64,000 nucleotides of DNA from AM-0621 sp964386705. GTDB lineage: Bacteria; Planctomycetota; Planctomycetia; Planctomycetales; Planctomycetaceae. The stretch lies in contig CAYLTY010000005.1 of NCBI GenBank assembly GCA_964386705.1, positions 15,520 to 79,519 on the forward strand, in the 5' to 3' direction. Shown piece after piece: positions 35,514 to 45,628 of the stretch. The position numbers were made by a program, and so were the translations under genes. Numbering within the stretch: the first letter of the stretch is position 1; each line of letters starts with the position of its first letter. The notes beneath the pieces were generated by a model that saw nothing but the letters and a program-made list of their open reading frames with translations, did no database searches and was not told where the DNA came from.

Positions 35514-37319
35514 TTATTGTGGGGTCGATTCGCCTTCGAACCAGCCGATGGCACGCGTTAGTTCAAACTGTGCAATATTGTAATCTGTTACTGCATTCAG
35601 ATAACTCAGCCGGGCGGCAGCTAAAGCCTGGACTGCCTGCAAGGATTCGATAGGCAGACCTTGAGCATTCTCAATTCTCTCTTCGTTGAGTCGGAATGAG
35701 CGTTCCGCCGCTAAAATGCCCTGCTTAGCAACTGAGATGCGACGTTCCCGTTCCAGTACTTGGACGTGAGCTTCAGCGACCTCGCGGGCGACCTGATCCA
35801 TGACTGCCACCTCCCGATGTTGGGCCTGTCGGATGACCGATGACATTTCATTGCGGGCAGCCATTTCTCCTACGCCAATGTTACGAATCTCCCAATAGGC
35901 GAGGGCATCGGCATCCCAGCGATCTCGCGTGTTGGTTATAGAACTGCCCAGTCCGCCACCCATGCCACCATAGCTGAGGCCCAGCAGGACACTGGGAACC
36001 AGCGGAGCATATTTCTCGCGATTCAGCCGCTGAACTGCCTCTGCCACGAGATGCTTCTGCTCAGCCAACTCCGGCCGGCGTTGCAAACCCGTGGCGACAA
36101 ACGAAGCTGACGACGAAGTCCGATCAACTAAGTCCAGTGGTATTACCATCGGTTCGCCACTTGAAATGCGAAGAGACGGATCAGAGTGGAGCAACTGGGC
36201 CAACCGGGCCGAGGCGACTCGCACCGCTTCGACTCTCGCAAAAACGTCTGCTTTTCGAATCGACTGTTCCGCGAGCATTCGCTCATAGTCAGATCGCAAG
36301 CCCTGCCCTGTGCGGGCGTAATCACCAGTTAGTTTGACGAGTTGAGCGACATTGGTGAGGGCTTCTTCTGAAATGGCTAGCGATTGTTCAGATCGCAGGA
36401 GCTCCAGATATGCCACTGCGGTATTTCGCAGCACATCATTGCGGGTAGCAGCCGCGCCAAATTGGCGAGATGTTGCCTGATGCCCGGTGATCTTGGGCTG
36501 GAAAATAGCGTCAGCAAAATGGAATTGGGCGGCCAGGCCGGGGACGGCGGGGGTGCCTCCGCCACTCGCACCAGCTCCAAAGCCACCATACAGCGAACTC
36601 TTATTCGTTTCGAAGACGTTACCGACGACGTCTTGCACGTTGCCTTCGTGATGGACGTAATTCAGCCCAGCTCGAATTGAGGGCAACCAGAGTGCTTCCG
36701 CTCGATCAACGCGAGCATAAGCCTCGTTGATCCGCTCGCGAGCAAACGCCACGTTCGGATTCTGAGCGTCAACCAAGTACAGCACGTTACCTAAGCTCAG
36801 AGCGTATCCGACGGGCAAGACCACTTCTTCAGCAGAACTATCCAGAGCCTGCCCGTCGGCTTCCGAGGGAGTTTCGTCGAGCAACTGAGGCGCCTGAACC
36901 TGATTATCTCGTCGAGCAGCGGGGGTATCCGCAGCGGGTTCGAGATTCTGCGCGAGCCGAATGGAAGTGCTGGGCTGCTCGTTGGTGCCCCGAGAGGTAC
37001 GTCCCGTGGGTTCCATCGACAAGGACGAAGAAAGATTAACCTTGCCTACAACGAACTTCTCTTCCGCCACAGGCCGCATTTGAGCGATGTCTTCTGAACG
37101 CGGAATCTCCGTCGGGCGGTTGACTCGTGGCGGAGATAAGGCATCCAACGCGGCGGCGTTTAGCAAGGGAGCTGGCTGTGATGCGTCCTTCGCCGCAAAC
37201 GCTTTGAAGGGCTGCACCTTTTGTTCACTTAAACGCGGTTGATTCAACGAGACAGCGGTGCAACCGGAGGCCACATACAACACACTGAGAGCGGCTCTTA
37301 TCGAACAAGAGTGACGCAT
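35514..37319 (-). CDS. TolC-like outer membrane efflux lipoprotein, block B, 601 aa
   Basis: The signal ends LYVASGC, a lipobox. A spacer of about 150 low-complexity residues follows before the TolC domain, longer than in block A. Coiled helices are clear (VAFARERINEAYARVDRAEA, MDQVAREVAEAHVQVLERER), as is the duplicated OEP plan (SALAISEEAL-like and LNRE segments) and a Gly-rich hairpin (GGFGAGASGGG). It would be the exit duct of the pump encoded upstream. It ends with the same ALAAARLSYLNAVTDYNIAQ pattern as block A (ALDKARIEFLMTLTSYNKAQ). Confidence 0.85.
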   Translation of the reverse strand: MRHSCSIRAALSVLYVASGCTAVSLNQPRLSEQKVQPFKAFAAKDASQPAPLLNAAALDALSPPRVNRPTEIPRSEDIAQMRPVAEEKFVVGKVNLSSSLSMEPTGRTSRGTNEQPSTSIRLAQNLEPAADTPAARRDNQVQAPQLLDETPSEADGQALDSSAEEVVLPVGYALSLGNVLYLVDAQNPNVAFARERINEAYARVDRAEALWLPSIRAGLNYVHHEGNVQDVVGNVFETNKSSLYGGFGAGASGGGTPAVPGLAAQFHFADAIFQPKITGHQATSRQFGAAATRNDVLRNTAVAYLELLRSEQSLAISEEALTNVAQLVKLTGDYARTGQGLRSDYERMLAEQSIRKADVFARVEAVRVASARLAQLLHSDPSLRISSGEPMVIPLDLVDRTSSSASFVATGLQRRPELAEQKHLVAEAVQRLNREKYAPLVPSVLLGLSYGGMGGGLGSSITNTRDRWDADALAYWEIRNIGVGEMAARNEMSSVIRQAQHREVAVMDQVAREVAEAHVQVLERERRISVAKQGILAAERSFRLNEERIENAQGLPIESLQAVQALAAARLSYLNAVTDYNIAQFELTRAIGWFEGESTPQ

Positions 37320-37557
37320 GAGATCCTTCTCCTGATGTTGCGGACATCCAATGTCTGCAATGAGTTTCGTGTCGCAGGCTGGAGTTCTCGCGAGAACTCA
37401 TGCTGCGGCGCAGGCCCGTAGGCTGTCTGGCTGTGATAGAACCTTGCGTTTCTTCTATTTATCGGCCGCAAAAGTTCACGACTGACCGCCACCTTTGTGT
37501 AATCCAGAAACTCAGCCGACGAAGTTCGCCCATCTAAGCCGGATGGCTAAAATGTTA

Positions 37558-40500
37558 TCACGCCGTGGCTAGAGTTTGTTCCTCTTCAAGAGAACGATTG
37601 TCCCGCACCATCAACGAGTAAAGTGCTGGTAGCACGAACAGAGTCGCAGGTGCTCCAGCGAGCAGGCCTCCGAGAATGGCGCGCGCCAATGGGGCGTTCG
37701 CCTCGCTGCCGTGCTCAAGCGCCAAGGACGCTGGCACCATTGCGAAGAACGCCGCCAACGCGGTCATCATGATCGGACGAACTCGGATGGCTGCCGATTT
37801 TCGAATCGCCTCGGTAGGCGAAAGTTGCTCATTGAGACGCAGATTCTGCGCGAAATCGGTCATCAGGACGGTATTAGCCACGTTGATGCCGACGACGAAG
37901 ATCAGCCCGAGTAATGATTGGACGTTGAGCGCAGAACCCGTGAAGTACAAGGCCGGAATCACGCCGCACAGCGACAAGGGAACAGTCAAAAGTACGGTCA
38001 ACGGAACAACGAACGATCGTCCGAGGGCGACCATCAAGAAATACATCAACAGAAAGGCCAGAATCAGGCCGTATCCCATGCTGACGAAGGTCGTCCGCAT
38101 CTTGGCGTATTCACCGGCCATGATGATCTTCGAACCGGGTAAGGATTTGTTCTCGCCGGGCCGCGTCGGGTCATAGGTAGTCCAAACGCCGTCAGATTCC
38201 TGGGCACCGTACTTGCGCAGCACCCGCGCTACATCGTCGGCCACGTCTCCGAGACTACGACCGTCGACATTCAACATCAGATCAATCGTGGGCTGGATGT
38301 TCGAGTGAGTGATCTCTGACGGGACCGTGGTCCGCGAAATGGTGGCCACGGAACGAAGGGGCACCGGTGATGCCTGCTTGGGGCTCGTGATCGGGATGTC
38401 CAGCAGAGTGTCGATCGACTGAATTTCGTCTTCGGGATATTGCACCCCGACGAAGTACTGGTTGCGAGAGACGGGGTCGATCCAGAAGTTTCGTTTATTA
38501 AACGCGATGCTGGAATTGCACGCGGCGACCACATTCCTCATCACGTCCTGCTGTGTCAGCCCCAGTGCCGCTGCCTTGGTGCGGTCCACGCTGATGCTCA
38601 ACTGTGGATAGTTCAGGCGCTGTATGATACGGGCGTCCTCAACTCCCTTGATCAACTCCACTTCGCGTTTGACCGCTGCGGCAACCTTGTTTGAGAGCTC
38701 AGCGTTTTTTCCGGTGATCTGGATGTTGATCGGTGAAGACTTCCCTTCGTTCAGGGCGCTCCGGACCATGCCTCCGGCGTCAAAAGCAAATTCTAACTGG
38801 GCGAACTCAGCTTGCTGGGCAAACCCTTGTCGGAGCATTCGGACATAGTGCTGGGCGGTGTGCTGGCGATGTGGATTCAGTTGCACCTTCACGACGGAGT
38901 CCATCGGCCCGGCGTTGGGGGTATACGCGGATGAAATATCGGGAGTAACACCAATCTGAACGACCACCATCTGCAAATCATGCTTAGGAATCGTCTTCTG
39001 AACGAACTCTTCGACCTGGACGATCTTCTCCTCGGTCTGTTCGATTCGAGTTCCCGTCGGTGCCCGAACAGTGAATTCGAAGGAACCAGCGTCGACTTCC
39101 GGGAAGAATTCACGTCCCAGGCGCGGGCCGAGGGTCACGCCGAATAGGATCAAGGCTCCAATCCCCAGTGCGACCGTCAGCACACGCCAGCGAAGAGCCA
39201 GATCCAACCCACGTTCGTAGCGGGCAATGCCCCAGTTTAAGACCGATTCCCAACGGGCGAACCAATTCTTCCCTTGGTGAGAATCGTGTCCGTGAGCGGC
39301 GTGCGATTTCAGAAGCACCCTGCTGTAAGACGGCACGAGAGATTGCGAGAACATGTATGCGGCAACCATCGCGAAAAACACGGCCAGAGTCATGGGAGCA
39401 AACAGAAACTCACCAATGCCTGGCACCAGGATGAGTGGCATCAGAACGAGGAACGTACACAAAGTCGCCACCAGGGCCGGCAACGCCACCTCGCTTGACC
39501 CGCGATATGCGGCTTCCTCGACGCCCACGCCATTGGACATGTGGCGGTGGGTATTCTCTAAGCAAATGATGGCGTTATCGACCAACGGACCGATTGCCAG
39601 CGCAAAGCCAGCCAGAGTCATGACGTTGATTGTCTGCCCGGCGGCGTACAAGCAGGCGATTGCTGCCAAGATCGACAAGGGTATTGTAATCACCGCAATT
39701 AACGTCATTCGCCATTCGCCCAGGAACAGCAGAATGACCAGCGAACACAGAACAGCTCCTAAGACGCCCTCCTGGACCAGTGCCGCGATCGAGCTGCGCA
39801 CGTAGACGGACTGGTCCATGACGAGTCCCAGTTTGACGTCCGGCTTACTCAGTCGAGACTCCATCTCAGGTAGGTTCTTCTTGACCGTATCAACAACGCC
39901 CAACGTACTGGCACCACGCTGTTTGTAGACGGGAACGTAGACTTGCCTGCGGCCGTTCACACGCACCACGTTGGTCTGGATGAACGATGAATCGTGCGGC
40001 TCAGCGACATCCTTGAGAAACGATGGATTGCCAAAATCATTTCGCAGCGGGATGTCGTCCATCTCCCTGACGAGATCGAACATCGAGTTGGAGGCGATGG
40101 CATAGTCAAGATCACCCAACTTGACACTGCCGGTCGGCAGGAAGACGTTGTAGCTGTCCATCGCATTCATGACGTCGGTGGGCGCCAGCTTCCGCGACTG
40201 CATCTTGATACGGTCGAGATAAAGCATCACCGCTCGGATCTTGCCGCCGTACACCACCGGTGCGATGGCTCCCGGCGTACTCATCAACATGTTGCGGACT
40301 TCGTAGCGGGCTACGTCGTACAGCACTTGTTCCGGTTCTTTAGGGCTATCAAGCGCGACCAGGCTGACAGGTACAGTGCTGCTGGGATCGTAAGGGAGCA
40401 CGACGGGCGGCAGAGTGCCTGGCGGCATCGTGGGAAATTCCCATTGGGCTAACGAGCTTTCCTCGGTCAGCGCACCACTGGGATCAATACCACCCTGGAA

Positions 40501-40785
40501 AAAGTTGCGAACGAGGCTTACACCGACGATGGACCGAGATTCCTGGCGTTCGACCCCGCTGGCCATGCCGGTACCGCGTTCCATGCGATTGGTAATGCTC
40601 TTTTCCATCCCCACCGCAGGCATGCCACCGTAGAAGGTGAGAATCTGGACTGCCGGTTTCTTGAATACCGGGAGGATATCGATGGGGATCCGTTGCAGAG
40701 TTAACGCTCCCACAACGAGGAGTGCGAGCGTCATGACCGTGACTGCATAGGGATTCTTGAGCGAGCCTCGAATCAGTCCATTCAT
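37558..40785 (-). CDS. RND efflux permease, block B, 1075 aa
   Basis: It is a full-length paralog of the block A permease: first helix (AVTVMTLALLVVGALTLQRI), two porter domains and twelve helices. The helix-4 site reads IGPLVDNAIICLENTHRHM and helix 10 reads INVANTVLMTDF, the same Asn and missing Lys as in block A, so both pumps share the changed proton relay. An insertion in the second porter domain (SDGVWTTYDPTRPGENKSLP) is not in block A. ATG 40785 is chosen since the upstream extension is low in quality. Gene order here is adaptor, permease, duct, unlike block A. Confidence 0.9.
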   Translation of the reverse strand: MNGLIRGSLKNPYAVTVMTLALLVVGALTLQRIPIDILPVFKKPAVQILTFYGGMPAVGMEKSITNRMERGTGMASGVERQESRSIVGVSLVRNFFQGGIDPSGALTEESSLAQWEFPTMPPGTLPPVVLPYDPSSTVPVSLVALDSPKEPEQVLYDVARYEVRNMLMSTPGAIAPVVYGGKIRAVMLYLDRIKMQSRKLAPTDVMNAMDSYNVFLPTGSVKLGDLDYAIASNSMFDLVREMDDIPLRNDFGNPSFLKDVAEPHDSSFIQTNVVRVNGRRQVYVPVYKQRGASTLGVVDTVKKNLPEMESRLSKPDVKLGLVMDQSVYVRSSIAALVQEGVLGAVLCSLVILLFLGEWRMTLIAVITIPLSILAAIACLYAAGQTINVMTLAGFALAIGPLVDNAIICLENTHRHMSNGVGVEEAAYRGSSEVALPALVATLCTFLVLMPLILVPGIGEFLFAPMTLAVFFAMVAAYMFSQSLVPSYSRVLLKSHAAHGHDSHQGKNWFARWESVLNWGIARYERGLDLALRWRVLTVALGIGALILFGVTLGPRLGREFFPEVDAGSFEFTVRAPTGTRIEQTEEKIVQVEEFVQKTIPKHDLQMVVVQIGVTPDISSAYTPNAGPMDSVVKVQLNPHRQHTAQHYVRMLRQGFAQQAEFAQLEFAFDAGGMVRSALNEGKSSPINIQITGKNAELSNKVAAAVKREVELIKGVEDARIIQRLNYPQLSISVDRTKAAALGLTQQDVMRNVVAACNSSIAFNKRNFWIDPVSRNQYFVGVQYPEDEIQSIDTLLDIPITSPKQASPVPLRSVATISRTTVPSEITHSNIQPTIDLMLNVDGRSLGDVADDVARVLRKYGAQESDGVWTTYDPTRPGENKSLPGSKIIMAGEYAKMRTTFVSMGYGLILAFLLMYFLMVALGRSFVVPLTVLLTVPLSLCGVIPALYFTGSALNVQSLLGLIFVVGINVANTVLMTDFAQNLRLNEQLSPTEAIRKSAAIRVRPIMMTALAAFFAMVPASLALEHGSEANAPLARAILGGLLAGAPATLFVLPALYSLMVRDNRSLEEEQTLATA

Positions 40786-40957
40786 GCGGGATACTTTGTG
40801 GAGAAGTAGCGAACTGTGAGTCGCCAGAGGACGCGGGAGAGGTGGGAAACTCGGGGGGTGGGAATCTGAGCTACTCAAACATGCGAGCTGTCAATCTTCG
40901 CACAACGACGACAAAGGCCCTGGGAGATCGTCGAGTTTAATCACAGGACTATGTGGC

Positions 40958-42334
40958 TCACGCCCCTCGTGACGAATCAGGCTGAGCGTCCACATGCGTT
41001 CCTTCGGTCAGATTCGCGGAGGGGCGAATCACCACTTGGTCTTTCGGCGTCAGCCCTTCGAGAACTTCGCATGAAACCCCGTCGTGAGCTCCGACCGCGA
41101 CCGGCTGCAAATGCACATCGCCGTCACGCACAATGAAGACTTGCCCGCGCCCGGCAGCTAGATTGCCGACCAAACAAACGGAGGGAACGGTCAAGCTGCC
41201 ATTTGCTGGCTCCAGGACGATCTGCATTCGACCGTACATCTGATCGAGAATCGTCCCCTCTGCATTCGGTAGATCGACTTCCGCACGCATCGTCCGAGTT
41301 GTTGTGTCTTCGGAAAACGCGATTCTCGACAGCGTTGATTCAAATTTCCGCCCCGGCAGAGCGTCGAACTCGATTGTCACTGGATCACCAGTGTGTGCGT
41401 ACGGAACTTCACGATCTGGGATGTGAACCACCACACGAATCAGGTCAGTTCGACCAACCATCAAGAGCGGCCGCTCCGTGCCTTTGTCAGCTGCTCGAAT
41501 GAAATCACCACGGTGAAAGTTGCGAGAGGTCACCACTCCGTCATAGGGGCTGACGATCGAGGAAAAAGACGCATACAAGCGGGCTTTCTCGAGGTGAGTC
41601 TGGCCAATCTTGGTCTGTGCTTTCGCGACCAGCAGATCGGCTTCTGCCAATTCCACCCTCGCCGTGGCAGCAGCAGCCTGTTCACGAACGGCCAATACAG
41701 CGGAGTTCGCCGCTTGTTGCCCAGCTTGGACCGATTGCAGTTGAAATAGCTTTTCGTCAACGAGCGCCTTATGCACACTGTCGGAACGATTGAGTTCTTG
41801 AAACCTGCGATACTCCTTCTCGCGGAAAGTGCATTCGGCGGTCCAACGCTCGACATCCGATTGGGCTTTGAGCACTGCGGCCTCTGCTGCCCGCTGATCA
41901 GCGATCACAGATTTCTTTCGCGCCTCCACCTGATGGACCGAGGCGAGAGAGTGAGCCAAGGTCGCTTCGGCGACTGCAACATCCTGCTCCAATTCCGGGA
42001 CGTCGATTCTGGCCAGAATCTGGCCTTGTTTCACTCGGCTACCGATGTCAACTTGGAGATCGCCCAGATAGCCAGACGCCTTGGCACACAAGCTCGCATA
42101 ATCGTGCCAGTGAGCGGAGCACGGAAGCGACGTTTGCCGAGTCGTGCCCTTCGTCGAGGGATGAATCGTCAGAACTCGCACTGCGGTGGCCGATCTCGGT
42201 TCGTTCTCGGGAACGGGCTTTGGAGTCGTAGGGGTCGGCTGCGCCGCGTTCAGACTCGACCAGACCACAGAGGCCCCGGCCGCAGTCGCGACCAACAGCC
42301 CGGTGATCCATTTCTTTTGGGTGACGATCTGCAT
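40958..42334 (-). CDS. RND membrane-fusion adaptor, block B, 458 aa
   Basis: The N-terminus is a membrane anchor (WITGLLVATAAGASVVWSSL) without a lipobox, unlike block A. Lipoyl halves are LGDLQVDIGSRVKQGQILAR and SPYDGVVTSRNFHRGDFIRA, with the coiled coil (VAEATLAHSLASVHQVEARK ...) between. Barrel and proximal domains follow (VHIPDREVPYAHTGDPVTIE). ATG 42334 starts the anchor; the open frame to 42457 is not coding-like. The permease gene begins 172 bases after this gene ends. It diverges from the kinase gene at 42.7 kb. Confidence 0.86.
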   Translation of the reverse strand: MQIVTQKKWITGLLVATAAGASVVWSSLNAAQPTPTTPKPVPENEPRSATAVRVLTIHPSTKGTTRQTSLPCSAHWHDYASLCAKASGYLGDLQVDIGSRVKQGQILARIDVPELEQDVAVAEATLAHSLASVHQVEARKKSVIADQRAAEAAVLKAQSDVERWTAECTFREKEYRRFQELNRSDSVHKALVDEKLFQLQSVQAGQQAANSAVLAVREQAAAATARVELAEADLLVAKAQTKIGQTHLEKARLYASFSSIVSPYDGVVTSRNFHRGDFIRAADKGTERPLLMVGRTDLIRVVVHIPDREVPYAHTGDPVTIEFDALPGRKFESTLSRIAFSEDTTTRTMRAEVDLPNAEGTILDQMYGRMQIVLEPANGSLTVPSVCLVGNLAAGRGQVFIVRDGDVHLQPVAVGAHDGVSCEVLEGLTPKDQVVIRPSANLTEGTHVDAQPDSSRGA

Positions 42335-42695
42335 TCCACGTAGTCTCCGAGAGGCATTACACCAGCAATCCAGAGTGGCCGCACGAGGCAGAAACCATGC
42401 CAGTCTCTCAGCGGACGGGTTTGGTGGAGTGGCAGTCAACGTGAATCGGGCTCGCACTGCCGTGGCAAGTTGAAGTTAGCAATGATTTTGGAAGACCTGC
42501 TCGAATTCATCAGCAGGTTGGTTCGCTTCGGCAAGCGCTTCCTCGCGGCTACGGAAGAGGCGAGATGCGTGGATACAATATATCCACAAAATGAGAGAAA
42601 TGTATCCCCAGACTCACTTGCCCATGACGGAGCGCAATCAACTCTACTACAAGACGACGAGCCAGAAACAAGGTGGCAGGAGGGAAACAGCAGAC
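42335..42695. promoter_or_regulatory. Divergent control region between adaptor and kinase genes
   Basis: The 361 bases lie between the minus-strand efflux operon of block B and the plus-strand kinase/regulator pair, so promoters for both should be here. I looked for a sigma-54 promoter (TGGCAC-N5-TTGCA) that the neighbouring activator could use and found only near misses with wrong spacing. An upstream in-frame extension of the kinase gene (from 42591) overlaps it. Confidence 0.4.
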
Positions 42696-44162
42696 ATGTG
42701 GCGTGTCACACACCAAGTGAATCTCCCCACGGTTGCTTTGGGTGTGTTATGGATCATCCACAGTGCCGCGACGACAATGTATGTGCCCTGGCAGAACGGT
42801 CGGCAAAGAGCAGCCCTAGCGTCTGTTGCAGATCATGTTGAGCAGACTTTACAGCTTCAGGATCAACTCACCGATTTAAGCAGACTTCCGTTGGGTGAAG
42901 ATTCGTCCGCTTCACGGCAAGCAACCGAGCAGTCCATTTCTGCGACCTTGCTTGCCTTGAACGACAGCATTGATGACCCATTATCGCAAAAGCATCTAAC
43001 CTCGTTGAGAAACCGATTTGAGTCTGAGCGGCGGCAGAATAAAACAGTTGTATCCAGCGTGTTGGCTCAGTTGATCGACGACTGCCAGCAATTGATTCGC
43101 GCCCAGCAGCAGCAATTTATCACAATTGTCGATCAGCGCAGTCGCACCGACATGGTGATCATGATTGTCCGCGCAGTGTTGCTGGCGCTCGGGCTCTTGG
43201 TGGGTATAGGATTGGCGATGTGGATTGCGCGAGGCTTGCGTCAATCTTTGTCAGAAATGAGTGTCACATTGAGAGGAGCCGAAGGCGACTTACGAATGGA
43301 CTTGGGACGAATCGACATCGTTTCGCAGGGGTCTGCGGGAGAACTGAATCTTCTAGAGTCGCAGGTACAGCGCATCGTTCAAAACGTCCATCGCGTCGTG
43401 GAAGAGTTGCAACAAACGCGACAGGAGGTCGCACGTGCCGAGCGATTGGCTGCGGTAGGAGAGCTGGCAGCGGGTGTGGCTCACGAGATTCGCAATCCCC
43501 TGACCTCGGTAAAGCTGCTCATCCAGCGCGCTGCCGAACGACAGCCCGTGCATTCCCTCAGCGAAGAGCATCTTCAAGTGCTACTTGAAGAAGTCTCCAG
43601 AATAGAAAGCACGGTGCAGGGACTTCTGGATTTTGCGAAGCCGGAAAAATCAGAACGTGCGGCCTGCTCTCTCGGCGGCATACTGGAAGGTACCTTGAGG
43701 CTTCTGGATGGCCAATTGCAGAAACGACACATACGGATCGTTCGCAAAGAAGCTGAGCCTATTCCTCTCGTCTGCGGTGACGCGCGTATGATTCAGCAAG
43801 TGCTGGTGAACCTGATGTTGAATGCCATCGAGTTCATGCCGGATGGAGGCGATCTCACCATCCGGCTTAGCACGGATGAGACCCGTTGCCGCGCCACGCT
43901 GGAAATCGAAGACGCTGGTCCTGGCATTTCTCCAGCGGTTATCAATCGTTTGTTTGAACCTTTCGTAACGACTCGCAGCAACGGCTCCGGGCTGGGATTA
44001 GCAATCAGCCGACGAATGATCGAAGAACAGGGAGGCACTCTGGCAGGCCGAAATTCTCCCCAAGGCGGCGCGGTTTTCTGCATTCACCTACCGCTGGTAG
44101 AGCAGCTAACAAGCAGTACTTGTGAGTTGGCCCACGTTGATCTTGGAACCAATGAGCGATGA
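42696..44162 (+). CDS. Membrane sensor histidine kinase, NtrB-like, block B, 488 aa
   Basis: The layout equals the block A kinase: helix (LPTVALGVLWIIHSAATTMY), sensor region, helix (MVIMIVRAVLLALGLLVGIG), linker, GELAAGVAHEIRNPLTSVKL with His263, VNLMLNAIEF (N box), DAGPGISP (G1), GSGLGLAISRRM (G2). The start at ATG 42696 (M-W as in the paralog) follows AGGAGG by 11 bases; ATG 42591 would add 35 residues without counterpart in the paralog. Its stop overlaps the start of the response regulator in ATGA, so the two are coupled and form a two-component pair. Confidence 0.88.
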   Translation: MWRVTHQVNLPTVALGVLWIIHSAATTMYVPWQNGRQRAALASVADHVEQTLQLQDQLTDLSRLPLGEDSSASRQATEQSISATLLALNDSIDDPLSQKHLTSLRNRFESERRQNKTVVSSVLAQLIDDCQQLIRAQQQQFITIVDQRSRTDMVIMIVRAVLLALGLLVGIGLAMWIARGLRQSLSEMSVTLRGAEGDLRMDLGRIDIVSQGSAGELNLLESQVQRIVQNVHRVVEELQQTRQEVARAERLAAVGELAAGVAHEIRNPLTSVKLLIQRAAERQPVHSLSEEHLQVLLEEVSRIESTVQGLLDFAKPEKSERAACSLGGILEGTLRLLDGQLQKRHIRIVRKEAEPIPLVCGDARMIQQVLVNLMLNAIEFMPDGGDLTIRLSTDETRCRATLEIEDAGPGISPAVINRLFEPFVTTRSNGSGLGLAISRRMIEEQGGTLAGRNSPQGGAVFCIHLPLVEQLTSSTCELAHVDLGTNER

Positions 44163-45628
44163 GCCGAGTACTAGTCATAGATGATGAGCGCAACGTCCGC
44201 TTCAGTATCACTGACGTCTTCTCCGACAGCGAGATCGAAGTTCGCGCAGCTGACAACGGAGATCAAGGAGTGCGTTCCGTCCAAGACTGGAATCCCGACG
44301 TTATCCTGCTTGATGTGCGGTTGGGAACTGAGTCGGGGCTGGAAGTGTTCCACCGAATTCGGCAGGTTGATCCCAAGGCGCTCGTGATCTTCATAACGGG
44401 CTATGGCACGTCCGAGGTCGCCATTCAGGCCATGAAGCAGGGTGCTTTCGACTACCTCATCAAGCCTCTGGATGTCGCACAACTCCGCGATTTGGTTCGA
44501 CAGGGATGCCAAATCCGCAAGCTGATGCAGGTTCCTGCGTTTGTCGGAGAGTCCGATCTTCCTGAAGATCAACCGCAGCAGATCATCGGCGGCGGCAACT
44601 TGATGCGAGGGGTATGCAAGCAGATCGGTCGTGTTGCGGGACAGAACGTAAACGTGCTGATTCTAGGAGAAAGCGGCACCGGCAAAGAACTTGTCGCGCG
44701 CGCCATCTACCACCATAGCCGTCGCAGTAGCGGCCCATTTCTTGCCATCAATTGCGCCGCCATTCCGGAAGCCTTATTGGAAAGTGAATTATTTGGCCAT
44801 GAAAAGGGGGCCTTCACAGGAGCCCACCAGACACGGATTGGCAAGTTCGAACAATGTCATGGAGGCACGCTGCTACTCGATGAGATCGGTGACATGGCTC
44901 CTGCAACGCAGGCCAAAATGTTGCGGCTTTTACAAGAAGGCCGATTTGAGAGAATCGGTGGCAACGAGTCAGTGCAAGCTGACGTTCGCATACTTGCCGC
45001 AACAAATCAGAATCTCGATGCACTGATTCAGCAGGGCAAGTTCCGCCGTGATCTGCTGTATCGACTCCGTGGCGTCACAATAAAGCTGCCCCCATTACGG
45101 GAACGCAGCGAAGATATTCCCGAGTTAGCGTATCACTTCTTGTTTCAGTATAGCGCCGAAGTTGGCAACACAATGAATTCGATCTCGCCTGAGGCGATGG
45201 AGTTGATGACCAATTATTCGTGGCCAGGAAACGTCCGGGAGCTGCAAAACGTCATGCACGGAGCCGTAATCGCTGCCGCAGGCTCGGTTCTATTACCTTC
45301 GTTTCTCCCACCTGAGCTACTGGATGGTGAAACTCAATTACCCGATCGCGTCGCGTCGGGTGGCGATGACATCGCCAACTGGTCCTCAATTCCTGAGCAT
45401 CTTGAACGCTGGCTTGGCACAGGCGATCGAGACATCTACCGTCGCGCACTTGAAGAATTCGATCGGTTCGTCATTGGGCGAGTCATGCGGTACACACAGA
45501 AGAATCAAGCCCGAGCTGCCGAATTATTGGGCCTCAGCCGCATCACCGTCCGCAGCAAGCTGCGAGCGCTTAACCTGGCCCCGCCTTCAGATAGTTCATC
45601 CTTAGGAGCGGATTCATCCTCTCCTTGA
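44159..45628 (+). CDS. NtrC-family sigma-54-dependent response regulator, 489 aa
   Basis: A receiver domain opens the protein (VLVIDDERN, phosphoacceptor Asp52 in DVILLDVRLG, conserved Lys in YLIKPLD). The AAA+ domain follows with GESGTGKELVARAIYHHS (Walker A), EKGAFTGAH (the GAFTGA loop that touches sigma-54) and LLLDEIGDM (Walker B). The C-terminal Fis-type helix-turn-helix is QARAAELLGLSRITVRSKLR. All parts needed to open sigma-54 promoters are present. It is coupled to the block B kinase and may also serve the partnerless kinase at 21.0 kb. Likely targets are the efflux and protease genes around it. Confidence 0.92.
   Translation: MSRVLVIDDERNVRFSITDVFSDSEIEVRAADNGDQGVRSVQDWNPDVILLDVRLGTESGLEVFHRIRQVDPKALVIFITGYGTSEVAIQAMKQGAFDYLIKPLDVAQLRDLVRQGCQIRKLMQVPAFVGESDLPEDQPQQIIGGGNLMRGVCKQIGRVAGQNVNVLILGESGTGKELVARAIYHHSRRSSGPFLAINCAAIPEALLESELFGHEKGAFTGAHQTRIGKFEQCHGGTLLLDEIGDMAPATQAKMLRLLQEGRFERIGGNESVQADVRILAATNQNLDALIQQGKFRRDLLYRLRGVTIKLPPLRERSEDIPELAYHFLFQYSAEVGNTMNSISPEAMELMTNYSWPGNVRELQNVMHGAVIAAAGSVLLPSFLPPELLDGETQLPDRVASGGDDIANWSSIPEHLERWLGTGDRDIYRRALEEFDRFVIGRVMRYTQKNQARAAELLGLSRITVRSKLRALNLAPPSDSSSLGADSSSP

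Noticed and set aside
37676..39805. Long antisense ORFs over the RND permease gene
   Set aside because: They mirror the codon bias of the permease on the opposite strand and carry no domain.
42335..42695. Sigma-54 promoter for the NtrC-type regulator
   Set aside because: Candidate GG/GC pairs have 12-13 bases between them in place of 10.
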